A DNA stretch of 64,000 nucleotides. Source: Imtechella halotolerans (lineage in GTDB: Bacteria > Bacteroidota > Bacteroidia > Flavobacteriales > Flavobacteriaceae). Each line of letters begins with the position of its first letter. The stretch's first letter is position 1. The stretch covers positions 2,947,501-3,011,500 of the forward strand of contig NZ_CP117969.2 of NCBI RefSeq assembly GCF_028743515.2, in the 5' to 3' direction. Shown here piece by piece: positions 1 to 8,628 of the stretch. The notes beneath the pieces were generated by a model. It did not search any database. It saw nothing but the letters and a program-made list of their open reading frames with translations, and was not told the DNA's origin. Position numbers and translations under genes: made by a program.

Positions 1-693
1 AGAGAGAAGAGTCAAAAGCGTCGTTTTGATCGTGCCGATTTAATTACTATTAATGAGATAATTAATGAAAGTTCTGATAATATTTCAAGAGTAATTTCTA
101 GTGTAAATGAAATTTATGCTACAGTAATTGATAATCTTGGTAAGCAAGATTTAGTAAAACTTAAAAAGAGCAGAAAGAAGCTTAAGAAGTTAGAGGATGA
201 GGTGGATGAACTTAAGAGTGATGTATTTTATTTTATAAAATCACTTGATGAAACTTCTGTAGAGGCTAGTAAATTTTATATTCTAATTCTTGATTACTTG
301 CAAGATATGGTTCAGTCTATTGGGTATATTGCACGAAATAGTTATACTCATGTGAATAACAATCATAAGAATTTAAAATTTAATCAAGTACGTGATCTAA
401 AAGGGATCTCTGATAAGTTTAATGTATTGTTTACTGATATTACAACCACATTTGAAAAGGAATCGTTTGGTAAATTAGAGAAAATCATCCTGGAGCAAAA
501 AGAACTTCAAGACCATGTTTCTCTTTTAATTCAAAAGCAAATTGATCGTATTCGTACAACGGAGACGAGTCCTAAGAATACAAAGCTTTACTTTAGTTTG
601 TTATTAGAAACTAAGGATCTTATTGCTGCAACCATTAATTTGTTGTTGCTATTCCAAGAGTTCAATAAGGACTATAAGAAAATAGTGAAGTAA
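1..693 (+). CDS. Inorganic phosphate transporter, PiT family (C-terminal part, 5' end outside window)
   Basis: The reading frame is open from base 1 to the stop at 691-693, so this is the 3' end of a longer gene. The visible 230 residues are soluble, highly charged and helical, without membrane segments. They resemble the PhoU-like cytoplasmic tail that Flavobacteriia append to PiT-type phosphate permeases; phrases such as NNHKNLKFNQ and TLYFSLLLETKDL are familiar from that tail. The membrane part would lie upstream. In the family, PiT carries phosphate with a cation across the inner membrane, and the tail probably senses or gates uptake (inference). An in-frame ATG at 202 exists, but the frame and its similarity continue upstream of it, so it is not the start. 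A terminator follows at 717-747. A free-standing DUF47/PhoU-like protein is the alternative. Confidence 0.75.
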   Translation, partial: REKSQKRRFDRADLITINEIINESSDNISRVISSVNEIYATVIDNLGKQDLVKLKKSRKKLKKLEDEVDELKSDVFYFIKSLDETSVEASKFYILILDYLQDMVQSIGYIARNSYTHVNNNHKNLKFNQVRDLKGISDKFNVLFTDITTTFEKESFGKLEKIILEQKELQDHVSLLIQKQIDRIRTTETSPKNTKLYFSLLLETKDLIAATINLLLLFQEFNKDYKKIVK

Positions 694-716
694 AGTAGAT
701 TTTAAGGATATAAAAT

Positions 717-747
717 AAAAGGGGTAGACTTTATGTTTACCCCTTTT
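717..747. terminator. Bidirectional intrinsic terminator between PiT and nfu
   Basis: AAAAGGGGTA (717-726) pairs with TACCCCTTTT (738-747) around an 11-nt loop. A-runs and T-runs flank the stem, so it can act on either strand. It lies between two convergent genes. Confidence 0.75.
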
Positions 748-769
748 AGTATTTATTATTTGTAATTTA

Positions 770-1666
770 TTAACCGTTTATGGCTTCTACTCGAAGTTGT
801 GGATTGTGTAGCATTTCTTTCAGCATGGTTTCGATTCCATTTTTTAATGTAAATGTGGAAGAAGGACATCCGCTACATGCACCTTGTAATATTACTTTTA
901 CCATATTCGAATTCTCATCATAGGATTCAAATAAAATGTTTCCTCCATCACTTGCTACGGCTGGTTTAATGTATTCTTCTATGATGTTAATAATTTCTTT
1001 GGACGTCGTATCTAATGCTTCAAATGCCGTATCTGTAATTATGTTTTTATTGGATGTTAACATTGCATTTTCATCGATAATTTCTTTTCCGTCAGTGATA
1101 TAGTTACGAATAAATTCCCTTAATTCCATGGATACTTCATTCCAATCAGCCATATCATACTTGGTGATTGAAATATAGTTTTCGTCCATAAAAACCTCTT
1201 TTACAAAAGGAAAATGAAATAATGCAGTAGCCAACGGGGCATGAGATGTGTCATCTATAGATTTGAATTCATGTATAGCAGCTACTAATTTTTTATTCGC
1301 TACATATTTCATTACACTAGGGTTTGGAGTGTTTTCAGCGTATATTGTTACGGGGACTTTCTTTTTGGATTCATCATCTAGTACCACTGGGTTGCCACTA
1401 TTTAAGTAGTCTTCTATTTGTTCAGCAACTTCATTTTGTACATCCATCCATTCAACGATACTGTAACGTTCAATAGCGATAAAATTACCAGATATGTATA
1501 CAGTTTTTACAAATGGCAAATAAAAAAGTTGTTGAGCTAGAGGTGAATTTTTGGCCTCATCTATATTTTTGAATTCATAATTGTTTTTAACCAGAAAAAC
1601 TGGAGCTTCCATTTTGATTATAGTTGGATTACTGGTTTCTTGTATGTTAAGTGTTATTTTATCCAT
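770..1666 (-). CDS. NifU/Nfu-family iron-sulfur scaffold with tandem N-terminal domains
   Basis: This 298-residue protein has three modules. Residues 1-95 and about 105-200 are two copies of the Nfu N-terminal domain: each runs TxNPxxxK, then a PLAxxLFxxPFVKxV-type core. Residues about 220-298 form a NifU C-terminal domain with the cluster-binding CSGCPSS motif. Nfu proteins hold a [4Fe-4S] cluster between two subunits and pass it to client enzymes in the cytoplasm. Most bacterial Nfu proteins have one N-terminal domain, and the doubled form is common in Bacteroidota. It is monocistronic. A TAnnTTTG-type box on the same strand sits just upstream (1684-1691), and the gene converges with the PiT gene. 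Confidence 0.9.
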   Translation of the reverse strand: MDKITLNIQETSNPTIIKMEAPVFLVKNNYEFKNIDEAKNSPLAQQLFYLPFVKTVYISGNFIAIERYSIVEWMDVQNEVAEQIEDYLNSGNPVVLDDESKKKVPVTIYAENTPNPSVMKYVANKKLVAAIHEFKSIDDTSHAPLATALFHFPFVKEVFMDENYISITKYDMADWNEVSMELREFIRNYITDGKEIIDENAMLTSNKNIITDTAFEALDTTSKEIINIIEEYIKPAVASDGGNILFESYDENSNMVKVILQGACSGCPSSTFTLKNGIETMLKEMLHNPQLRVEAING

Positions 1667-1683
1667 ATCGGTTTATTTTTTTA

Positions 1684-1691
1684 CAAAATTA
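1684..1691 (-). promoter_or_regulatory. Candidate promoter -7 box for nfu
   Basis: On the minus strand these bases read TAATTTTG, matching the Bacteroidota -7 consensus TAnnTTTG, 17 nt from the nfu ATG. No clear TTTG -33 box is visible at the usual spacing, so the call rests on one element and its position. Confidence 0.4.
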
Positions 1692-1999
1692 CAAAAAGTA
1701 GCTGAGGCTTGTTAGTTTTTGTAGCTGTTAAAAGGGCCTTGATCTTATCGTTTCAAATTGTAGTAAGTAAATTGTACTGTTTGATTTTTTGTTTATTTTT
1801 TATCGTTCCTTTTGAGGTGAAGAACTCTTTGTGGAAAGGAAGTATTTTAGTTATTTATTGATGGGAGTATTAAGTCTTCCATATCACATTTTATATGAAT
1901 GTATTGTAATAACAAAAGCTAGTTTGAATACCTTGTTTTGTGAATCTAGAGATTTTGTAATATTATTTGTCTTGAGGGTCAGTATTTAGCAGAAATTTA

Positions 2000-2007
2000 T
2001 ATCTTTG
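2000..2007 (+). promoter_or_regulatory. Candidate promoter -7 box for porP/sprF
   Basis: TATCTTTG matches TAnnTTTG. It would give a 5' leader of about 155 nt before the ATG at 2172. TTTG at 1966-1969 is too far away for a standard -33 box, so support is partial. Confidence 0.3.
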
Positions 2008-2171
2008 GTTTCTATGGGAAAATTCCTATGGGTGTGGTTGTGAATTGCAATGGTTTTTATCACCTATTTGATCTTTTTTTTGGTTTGTTATGATTATTAG
2101 GTGAATAATTAATTGAGTGATTCATGTGTAGCTAGTTTAAAATCTTTTTATGTATATTTTAATTTTAATAG

Positions 2172-3206
2172 ATGAAAAATAGTGGTTTTGTAAGATGGTA
2201 CCAGCAAATTAAACAATTGTTGGTCTTTTCGGTCCTTATGGTCATTCTTCTATTTAGTAGTAAGTCTTTGGCTCAAGAAGGCATACCTGTTTACTTTGAT
2301 TACCTTACCGATAATTACTATTTAATACATCCATCTATGGCAGGTGCTGGGGATGGGGGAAAAATTCGTCTCACAGCAAGGAAACAATGGTTTGGGGTAG
2401 ATGATGCACCTGCACTTCAGACACTGAGTGCAAATATGCGATTGGCAGAAAGGTCCGGAATTGGCATGATTGCTTTTAATGATAAAAATGGGTACCACTC
2501 TCAATCAGGAGGAAAAATCACCTATGCTCATCATATTAATTTGGGAAGTGGTAATTTGTTGAACCAACTTTCTTTTGGTATGAGTGCTGGTTTTATACAA
2601 AGTAGACTTGATGAATCAGAATTTTTAGCAACGGGGATTTATGATCCGAATATCCACGGTGGATTGGGAAATGCCTCCTATTTTAATGTGGATTTTGGTG
2701 TTTCCTATCATATTGGTGAGGTCTTTACTCATCTTACAGTGAAAAATGCTTTAGGTAGTGAGCGTAATTTGTATACCGCAGCAGAATTTGATAATCTTAG
2801 AAGGTATTTGGTATCCTTGGGTTTAGTTATTGATGGTAATGAGTGGCAGTATGAACCTTCTGTAATGTTTCAATTATCCGAATTTACCAAGGAAAAGAGT
2901 ATTGATGTAAATGCTAAAGTATATAGAGATGTTAGTTTTGGTAAAATATTTGGAGGCTTGTCGTATAGGAGAAGTTTTGATGGTGCCCAGTATATAGATA
3001 ATGGGGAGGTTAAATCTCAAAAGTTAAATCTAGTGTCACCTATCATTGGAATTAATTATAAGAATTTTCTTTTTGCCTATACCTATACAAACCAAGGAGG
3101 GGATATGAGATATGATAATGGAGGTTTCCATCAAATTACTTTAGGATTTGACTTTCTGCAATCAGGTAGACGCTGGGATTGTTATTGCCCAGCTGTAAAT
3201 TATTAG
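2172..3206 (+). CDS. Type IX secretion membrane protein, PorP/SprF family
   Basis: This is a 344-residue outer-membrane beta-barrel protein. Residues 1-34 form a long signal peptide ending SLAQ-EG. The mature start, with YFDYLTDNYYLIHPSMAGAG, is the typical PorP/SprF opening, followed by alternating aromatic and hydrophobic strands to the C-terminus. Family members either belong to the type IX secretion or gliding machinery or serve as dedicated partners that anchor a secreted adhesin. Here no large type-B CTD adhesin gene lies next to it, so its cargo is unknown. The next gene starts 6 nt downstream, so co-transcription with the gamma-carbonic anhydrase is possible. Confidence 0.88.
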   Translation: MKNSGFVRWYQQIKQLLVFSVLMVILLFSSKSLAQEGIPVYFDYLTDNYYLIHPSMAGAGDGGKIRLTARKQWFGVDDAPALQTLSANMRLAERSGIGMIAFNDKNGYHSQSGGKITYAHHINLGSGNLLNQLSFGMSAGFIQSRLDESEFLATGIYDPNIHGGLGNASYFNVDFGVSYHIGEVFTHLTVKNALGSERNLYTAAEFDNLRRYLVSLGLVIDGNEWQYEPSVMFQLSEFTKEKSIDVNAKVYRDVSFGKIFGGLSYRRSFDGAQYIDNGEVKSQKLNLVSPIIGINYKNFLFAYTYTNQGGDMRYDNGGFHQITLGFDFLQSGRRWDCYCPAVNY

Positions 3207-3212
3207 TGAAAT

Positions 3213-3734
3213 ATGATAATTAAGAAAATAAAAGGTAAAGCTCCAAAAATGGGGTTGGATTGTTACGTAGCTGAGAATGCTACAATTGTGGGAGATGTTG
3301 TAATGGGAGATCAATGTAGTATATGGTTTAATGCAGTAATTCGAGGAGATGTTCATTATATTAAAATGGGTAATAAAGTAAACGTACAGGATGGTGCCGT
3401 TATTCATGCTACGTATCTAAAATCTCCGACTACAATAGGGAATAATGTTTCAATTGGTCACAATGCCATTGTTCATGGTTGTACAATTCATGATAATGTC
3501 CTTATAGGGATGGGAAGTATAGTGATGGATGACTGTGTTATAGAAAGTAATAGTATCATAGCAGCAGGTGCAGTAGTCACTCAAAATACGCGAGTAGAGG
3601 CTGGAAGTATTTATGCCGGAGTACCAGCTCGGAAAGTAAAAGATATAAGTCAAGAGCTAATTTCTGGAGAAATTAATCGCATTGCAGACAATTATGTGAA
3701 GTATTCTGGTTGGTTCAAAGAAGAATCAGAGTAG
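3213..3734 (+). CDS. Gamma-class carbonic anhydrase-like hexapeptide-repeat protein
   Basis: This 173-residue cytoplasmic protein consists mainly of left-handed beta-helix hexapeptide repeats (for example IWFNAVIRGD, VSIGHNAIVHG, VLIGMGSIV, IIAAGAVV). It ends in a helical cap after YAGVPARKVK. The His residues in the VIHATY and IGHNAIVHG region fit the trimeric gamma-carbonic anhydrase metal site, which hydrates CO2 to bicarbonate. The family also includes PaaY/YrdA-like proteins of uncertain activity, so the catalytic role is inferred. It converges on murI with only 2 nt between the two stop codons and no terminator hairpin between them. Confidence 0.85.
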   Translation: MIIKKIKGKAPKMGLDCYVAENATIVGDVVMGDQCSIWFNAVIRGDVHYIKMGNKVNVQDGAVIHATYLKSPTTIGNNVSIGHNAIVHGCTIHDNVLIGMGSIVMDDCVIESNSIIAAGAVVTQNTRVEAGSIYAGVPARKVKDISQELISGEINRIADNYVKYSGWFKEESE

Positions 3735-3736
3735 AT

Positions 3737-4528
3737 TTAAAAATCCATGTAGGTTACCATTATTGTTTCGGAAGGTTTTACAAACTGTTTTAGTATTTCC
3801 AATTGTGAATTTGTGTGTAGTTTGTGTACACCTAATCTAGTGCGGTCTAGTTGCAAAAGGTTTTTGTGTCCCAGTATATTCTGAGTCTGTTTCGCTACTG
3901 CTTCACCGGAATCTATAATTGTGATGTGCTTGGGAAGTATCTTTGTAATTTGTGGAATTAAGTAGGGGTAATGGGTGCAACCAAGAACTAAAAAATCAAT
4001 GTTTTTTAGCAACATTGGCTTTAGATATTTACTTAGAAGATGTTCCATTTCTTTGGAATGGATTTCTCCCTTTTCGATGAGAGTAACAAGTCCTTCGCCA
4101 ACTTGTTCTATGACATCAATACCATCACTGTATAGTTGGGTTGTTTTATGAAATAAATCACTACTAAGAGTTCCTTTGGTAGCTAAAATGCCAATAGTTT
4201 TTGTTTTACTTTGAAGTGCAGCTGGTTTAATTGCGGGTTCGATACCTACAAAAGGGATATCGTATTTCGCTCTTAAATGAACAATGGCATTTGTTGTAGC
4301 GGTATTGCATGCTACTACAATAATCTTGCAATTCTGGTTTAGAAGCCATTCTGTATTCTTCTCACTTAATGCAATTATCTCCTCCTTCGATTTTTGTCCA
4401 TAGGGAGCATTCTTACTATCTGCCAAGTAATAGGTGTTTTCATATGGGAGTAGCTGTATGATTTCTTTCCATACAGATGTTCCGCCTATACCGGAGTCAA
4501 AAATACCAATGGGTTGAGAGGAAGTCAT
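3737..4528 (-). CDS. murI: Glutamate racemase
   Basis: This 263-residue cytoplasmic enzyme converts L-glutamate to D-glutamate for peptidoglycan precursors. The N-terminus shows IGIFDSGIGGTSV with the conserved Asp-Ser pair. The two catalytic cysteines are in VVACNTATTNA and VLGCTHYPYL, which is the complete racemase signature. Length is normal. It is the last gene of a minus-strand envelope-biogenesis block, but a terminator at 4541-4571 separates it from the ompH genes, so it may have its own promoter. Confidence 0.95.
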   Translation of the reverse strand: MTSSQPIGIFDSGIGGTSVWKEIIQLLPYENTYYLADSKNAPYGQKSKEEIIALSEKNTEWLLNQNCKIIVVACNTATTNAIVHLRAKYDIPFVGIEPAIKPAALQSKTKTIGILATKGTLSSDLFHKTTQLYSDGIDVIEQVGEGLVTLIEKGEIHSKEMEHLLSKYLKPMLLKNIDFLVLGCTHYPYLIPQITKILPKHITIIDSGEAVAKQTQNILGHKNLLQLDRTRLGVHKLHTNSQLEILKQFVKPSETIMVTYMDF

Positions 4529-4540
4529 AGGTACAAAAAT

Positions 4541-4571
4541 AAAAAGTGTTCGTTTGCGGCGAACACTTTTT
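4541..4571. terminator. Terminator between ompH and murI
   Basis: AAAAAGTGTTCG (4541-4552) pairs perfectly with CGAACACTTTTT (4560-4571) over a 7-nt loop. The T-run on the minus strand would end the bamA-ompH-ompH transcript before murI. Confidence 0.75.
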
Positions 4572-4592
4572 ATAGAATATTTTCAAAGTTTA

Positions 4593-5123
4593 TTAGAAAC
4601 CTAATTCTTTCTTTACATCAGCCAATAGGTCTTTACCATCCGCAACTAGAACTCCAGCTCCTGGGGTAGCATCTAATACATATTGGAAGCCTTGAGTTTT
4701 AGCTACCTTTTGAATAGCGTTTTGTGCTTTTTCTAAGATTGGCCCCATAAGCTCTTGCTGTTTTTTCTGCAGTTCTTCACCTGCACTTTGACGTGCTTGT
4801 TGAATGTTTGCCTCCATACCTTGTAATTCTTCAGCTTTCTTTTGAAACTCAGCTTCACGAGATTTAAGTTGGGATTCTGAAAGGCCATTAGCTTCTGTTT
4901 GATAGGCATTTGCTTTGGTTTGCAATTCTTTTAATGAAGCTTGGATATCTGCTGAATAGGTTTGTTCTAACTTTTTTAACTGTGCCTGTGCAGCTTTCAT
5001 TTCCGGCATTTCGCTCATTAGTTTTTGAACGTCAATATGAGCAACTTTAGATTGCGCTGTTGCAAACGTTGTTGCGCTCATCAATAGTACAAATGCGATG
5101 GCAAGGGTTTTAAAGTGTTTCAT
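4593..5123 (-). CDS. OmpH/Skp-family periplasmic chaperone
   Basis: This is a 176-residue protein. Residues 1-23 form a signal peptide ending ATTFATA. The mature part opens with KVAHIDVQKLMSEMPE, the standard OmpH/Skp start, and continues with a long Gln/Glu/Lys-rich coiled coil (about residues 40-125). Skp trimers hold unfolded outer-membrane proteins in the periplasm and deliver them to the BAM complex, and the gene lies two genes downstream of bamA. It is the smaller of two adjacent paralogs, 33 nt apart. Confidence 0.9.
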   Translation of the reverse strand: MKHFKTLAIAFVLLMSATTFATAQSKVAHIDVQKLMSEMPEMKAAQAQLKKLEQTYSADIQASLKELQTKANAYQTEANGLSESQLKSREAEFQKKAEELQGMEANIQQARQSAGEELQKKQQELMGPILEKAQNAIQKVAKTQGFQYVLDATPGAGVLVADGKDLLADVKKELGF

Positions 5124-5156
5124 TTTGTAGTAATTAATTTAGTATTTGTCTTTTGT

Positions 5157-6047
5157 TTAATTTTCTTTTGTTTCGGTTGTATCTTTTTTCTTTTCTCGTT
5201 CTTCCAATGCTTTCTTGCGTTTGGCTTCACGTTCTTCTATTAATTTTTGTCTTTTCTCTTCGTATTCTTTTTTACGTTTCTCTCGTTCTTCCAATAGTTT
5301 TTGTCTTTTTTCTTCAAGAGCTTTAGTTTGTTCAGTTCTTCGATCTTCAACTTCTTTTAGACGTTCTTCTTGAATTTTTGCAATTTCTGCTTTTCTTTCC
5401 TCCGTCTTTTCCAACTGCTCCGCTCTTTTAGCATCGATAGCTTCCTTGCGTGCTATGGCTTCTGGAGTTAATTCAGGTTCTTGATCAAATTTGTCAATTT
5501 CATTTGGGCCTTTTCGGGCATTTTGAGTTGCAGCTCGGTTGATACTTCTAAGAACTAAATCACTTATGTCATGGCGTTTGTCAGAATAAAGCATTACTAA
5601 ATCTGCAGATTTATCAAAAACAAAGTCATAACCCCTGCTTGCGGCAATTTCTTGAATGGCATTAAAGACTTGATCTTGTACAGGCTGTGCTAATAGTCTT
5701 CTTTGTTGAAATAAATCTCCCTGCGGTCCGAATCTGTTTTCTTGATAGGTCTGCAAATCTTTTTCAAGTATAGTAATTTCTTCTTCACGTTCCAAAATAA
5801 GTTCGCGAGTTAGTAATACTTTTTCTGCTAGCAACTCTTTTCGCATTTTATCAATGGCAGCCTGTTGCTTTTCGATTTCATCTTTCCACTTTTGAACTTT
5901 ACCACTAAGTTGAGTATTGGCTTCTTGATATTCCGAAACATTTTCAAGTATGTACTCCATATCTATGTAGCCAATCCTAACACCTCTTTGTCCGTACAAG
6001 CTCATAGTGAGCAATGTTGTCAATACTAAAAGAACTTTTGTTTTCAT
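5157..6047 (-). CDS. OmpH/Skp-family chaperone with a long charged C-terminal helix
   Basis: This 296-residue protein has a signal peptide (residues 1-19) followed by RIGYIDMEYILENVSEY, the OmpH opening, and a coiled coil up to about residue 165. Unlike typical OmpH proteins (150-180 residues), it carries about 110 extra residues. The last 55 or so are almost entirely E, K and R with a near-repeat of EEKRQKL(L/I)EERE units, which predicts a stiff single alpha-helix or coiled coil. The core presumably chaperones outer-membrane proteins for BamA, whose gene ends 42 nt upstream. The tail may span the periplasm or bind an acidic partner (inference). Confidence 0.88.
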   Translation of the reverse strand: MKTKVLLVLTTLLTMSLYGQRGVRIGYIDMEYILENVSEYQEANTQLSGKVQKWKDEIEKQQAAIDKMRKELLAEKVLLTRELILEREEEITILEKDLQTYQENRFGPQGDLFQQRRLLAQPVQDQVFNAIQEIAASRGYDFVFDKSADLVMLYSDKRHDISDLVLRSINRAATQNARKGPNEIDKFDQEPELTPEAIARKEAIDAKRAEQLEKTEERKAEIAKIQEERLKEVEDRRTEQTKALEEKRQKLLEEREKRKKEYEEKRQKLIEEREAKRKKALEEREKKKDTTETKEN

Positions 6048-6089
6048 ACTTTGGTCAGTTAAACGTTAGAAAATATCGTGCCAAATTTT

Positions 6090-8621
6090 CTAGAACTGCT
6101 GTCCGATAATGAAATGGGTTTCCCATCCATTAGGCTGGGTTGATCCTGGTATAGGGTCGAAACCGTAACCGAAATCAATACCTAACAATCCAAAGGCTGG
6201 CATAAATATACGTAGCCCCAATCCGGCAGATCGCTGTAATTCAAACGGATTATAGTTCTTAAAATTGTTGTATGCTCCACCTCCTTCTAAAAATGCAAGC
6301 CCATAAATTGATGCGGTTTGCTTTAAAGTAAGAGGGTATCGTAGTTCCATTGAGAATTTATTATAAATAATCGATCCATCATTGTCTGATAATGATTGAT
6401 TTGGATAACCCCTTAATTGGATGTTTTCTCTTCCATCTAATGTGTAATTTCCTAAACCATCACCACCGACAAAGAATCGCTCGAAAGGAATAACTCCGCG
6501 ATGATTATTGTATGCTCCCAGGTAACCCAACTCAACTCCAGTTTTTAATACTAATTTATCAACAAGGTTTGTATACCAGTTCCCTTTGAATTTCACTTTG
6601 TAGTATTCAAGCCATTTAAAACGTTGTTGATCAATTTGGGCAATTTTGTCTGTATCATTATTCTCTACGGCATCTTTACGTTCTTCAGCTAGTCCTTTAT
6701 AATCAGTGTTGTCCAATAATGAATAGGGAGGGGAAAGTTTTGCTGTTATGGTAAAGTCGTTTCCGCCCAATGGATATATAGGGTTTGGTCCTGATGAATT
6801 TCGGCTTAGAGCTATGGTGTATGCTAATGAATTTGAAAAACCATCGCCAAAGGTAAATAGTGCGGTATTATAATTCTTTAGGTTATAGTGTTGGTAGCTC
6901 ACCGCTTGAGATAATGAAAAGTAGTCATCTGGTACTCTAAGACGCTTAGCAATTCCAACTGTAATACCTGAAATATTAAAACGACGATCTTTATCGGCAT
7001 TTCCAGTTAAATAGTCATATAAAAATTGCTTCGTGTGAGATAGAGAAACTGAAAATTGTACAGGTTCTTTACCTCCCATCCAAGGTTCTGCAAATGAAAA
7101 ACTATAGGTTTGGAAAAAGCGACTTGCTTGTAAGCGAAGAGCTAAACTCTGCCCGTCTCCCATTGGTACTGGTTTGTACGCTTTTTTGTTGAATAAATCT
7201 TTAATTGCAAAATTGTTAAATGAAAGTCCTAAGGTCCCTATAAATCCTCCACCACCATATCCACCTTGTAGTTCTATTTGGCTTGATCCTTTCTCTGCTA
7301 ATTCGTATTTAATATCTACGGTTCCTGAATTAGGATCTGGATTTTCAACCTTTGGAACAATCTGTTCAGGATCAAAGAATTGCATCTGGCTTAATTCTCG
7401 AATTGTTCGTATGATATTTTCTTTTGAATAAAGTTGTCCAGGTTTGGTTCTAAGTTCTCGGTAGATAACGTGATCATTAGTTTTCTCGTTCCCAGTAACT
7501 GAAATCTTATTGAAATAAGCAGGTTTACCTTCTAAAATTCTAATTTCAAAATTTATAGTATCGTTTATAGCAGATACTTCAACAGGGTTGATTTGTGAAA
7601 ATAGATACCCATTATTTTGGTAAAGATTGGCAATGTTTTCACCGTCAGGTTTGCTTGGGTCATCGATACGTTTCTTGAGTAACACACCATTATAGGTATC
7701 TCCTTTTTTAATACCCAACAGCTGACCAAGTAGGCGGTCAGAATACACTGTATTTCCGATATAACGAATATCTCCAAAGTAGTATTTATTTCCTTCTTCT
7801 AACTTTATTTTAATATCAATAGTGTTGTCATTATTATAAGCTAGGGTGTCTTCGATTATACGTGCATCTCTATATCCATTCTCTTTGTAATAATCAATAA
7901 GAGAAACTAGGTCTTCCTTGAAGTCCTCACTTATGTATTTTGATTTTTTCCAAAATCGACCGGGAACTATTTTTTTAGTGTTTTTAAGGGCTTTTCTAAG
8001 TTTTTTGGCGCTAATAGCGTCATTACCAGTAAAGCCTATGTTCTGTACTTTAACCTTTTCCCCTAAATCAATATTTACAAGCATGTTAACTGCACTGGAT
8101 TCTGTAGTATCAGGTGTAGTAATAATGTGTACCTTAGTATTAAGATATCCTTCCTTTTTATACTTGTTAATGAGGTAGTTTTTTGTGTTGGTCAAAAAAC
8201 TTTCAGTTACTTTTTTTCCTTTTTTAAGTTCCGTGTCCTTGAGAATCGGCTCTATCTTTTTTTGCTTAATCCCTTGGACCTTGACATTATTGAGCGAAGG
8301 TACCTCTTGAATATTTAACTCTAGATAAACTGTATTGCCTTCAATGTTAGTTACATAAAAGTTAATATCGCTGAATAAGCCTAATCCCCACAGTTTATTG
8401 ATAACCCTGCTAATATCTTCTCCCGGGAGCGTTATTTCTTGACCAATTCTAAGTTCGGTATATGCAATTACGGCTTGTTCGCTATAACTTTTAATTCCGG
8501 TTACTTCTATACCTCCTAGAATATACTTTTGATTGTTTCCTAATGCAATTTCTTGTGCGTTTGCATTAAAAATGGAGAGGATAAATAATAAAAAAACTAT
8601 GGTAATTTTTTTTAAAAACAT
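6090..8621 (-). CDS. bamA: Outer-membrane protein assembly factor BamA
   Basis: This is an 843-residue outer-membrane protein that inserts beta-barrel proteins. I chose the ATG at 8619-8621 because it begins a clean signal peptide (MFLKKITIVFLLFILSIF, cleavage after NANA). An upstream ATG at 8657 would add 12 residues that overlap uppS. Residues about 25-430 form five POTRA repeats. The C-terminal half is a 16-strand Omp85 barrel containing the loop motif IQLRGYP (the family's conserved RGY) and ending in an aromatic-type strand, HFIIGQQF. It sits in a block uppS-bamA-ompH-ompH, matching enzyme, insertase and chaperones of envelope assembly. Confidence 0.95.
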   Translation of the reverse strand: MFLKKITIVFLLFILSIFNANAQEIALGNNQKYILGGIEVTGIKSYSEQAVIAYTELRIGQEITLPGEDISRVINKLWGLGLFSDINFYVTNIEGNTVYLELNIQEVPSLNNVKVQGIKQKKIEPILKDTELKKGKKVTESFLTNTKNYLINKYKKEGYLNTKVHIITTPDTTESSAVNMLVNIDLGEKVKVQNIGFTGNDAISAKKLRKALKNTKKIVPGRFWKKSKYISEDFKEDLVSLIDYYKENGYRDARIIEDTLAYNNDNTIDIKIKLEEGNKYYFGDIRYIGNTVYSDRLLGQLLGIKKGDTYNGVLLKKRIDDPSKPDGENIANLYQNNGYLFSQINPVEVSAINDTINFEIRILEGKPAYFNKISVTGNEKTNDHVIYRELRTKPGQLYSKENIIRTIRELSQMQFFDPEQIVPKVENPDPNSGTVDIKYELAEKGSSQIELQGGYGGGGFIGTLGLSFNNFAIKDLFNKKAYKPVPMGDGQSLALRLQASRFFQTYSFSFAEPWMGGKEPVQFSVSLSHTKQFLYDYLTGNADKDRRFNISGITVGIAKRLRVPDDYFSLSQAVSYQHYNLKNYNTALFTFGDGFSNSLAYTIALSRNSSGPNPIYPLGGNDFTITAKLSPPYSLLDNTDYKGLAEERKDAVENNDTDKIAQIDQQRFKWLEYYKVKFKGNWYTNLVDKLVLKTGVELGYLGAYNNHRGVIPFERFFVGGDGLGNYTLDGRENIQLRGYPNQSLSDNDGSIIYNKFSMELRYPLTLKQTASIYGLAFLEGGGAYNNFKNYNPFELQRSAGLGLRIFMPAFGLLGIDFGYGFDPIPGSTQPNGWETHFIIGQQF

Positions 8622-8628
8622 GTTGTAG

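Larger units (their letters stand above)
1667..2171. other. 505-bp intergenic region between divergent nfu and porP/sprF
   Basis: This is an AT-rich stretch between two divergently transcribed genes. It contains the nfu -7 box and one TAnnTTTG match on the plus strand at 2000-2007. I see no tRNA, no open frame of useful length, no repeat array and no strong hairpin. Confidence 0.6.

Noticed and set aside
2012-2033. Short direct repeat CTATGGG in the porP leader
   Set aside because: Two 7-mers in AT-rich DNA with no further copies; not enough to call a site.
4534-4541. TATTTTTG on the minus strand (TAnnTTTG match) 5 nt before the murI ATG
   Set aside because: It overlaps the terminator stem and would make a leaderless transcript; the match is easily produced by the A-run of the stem.
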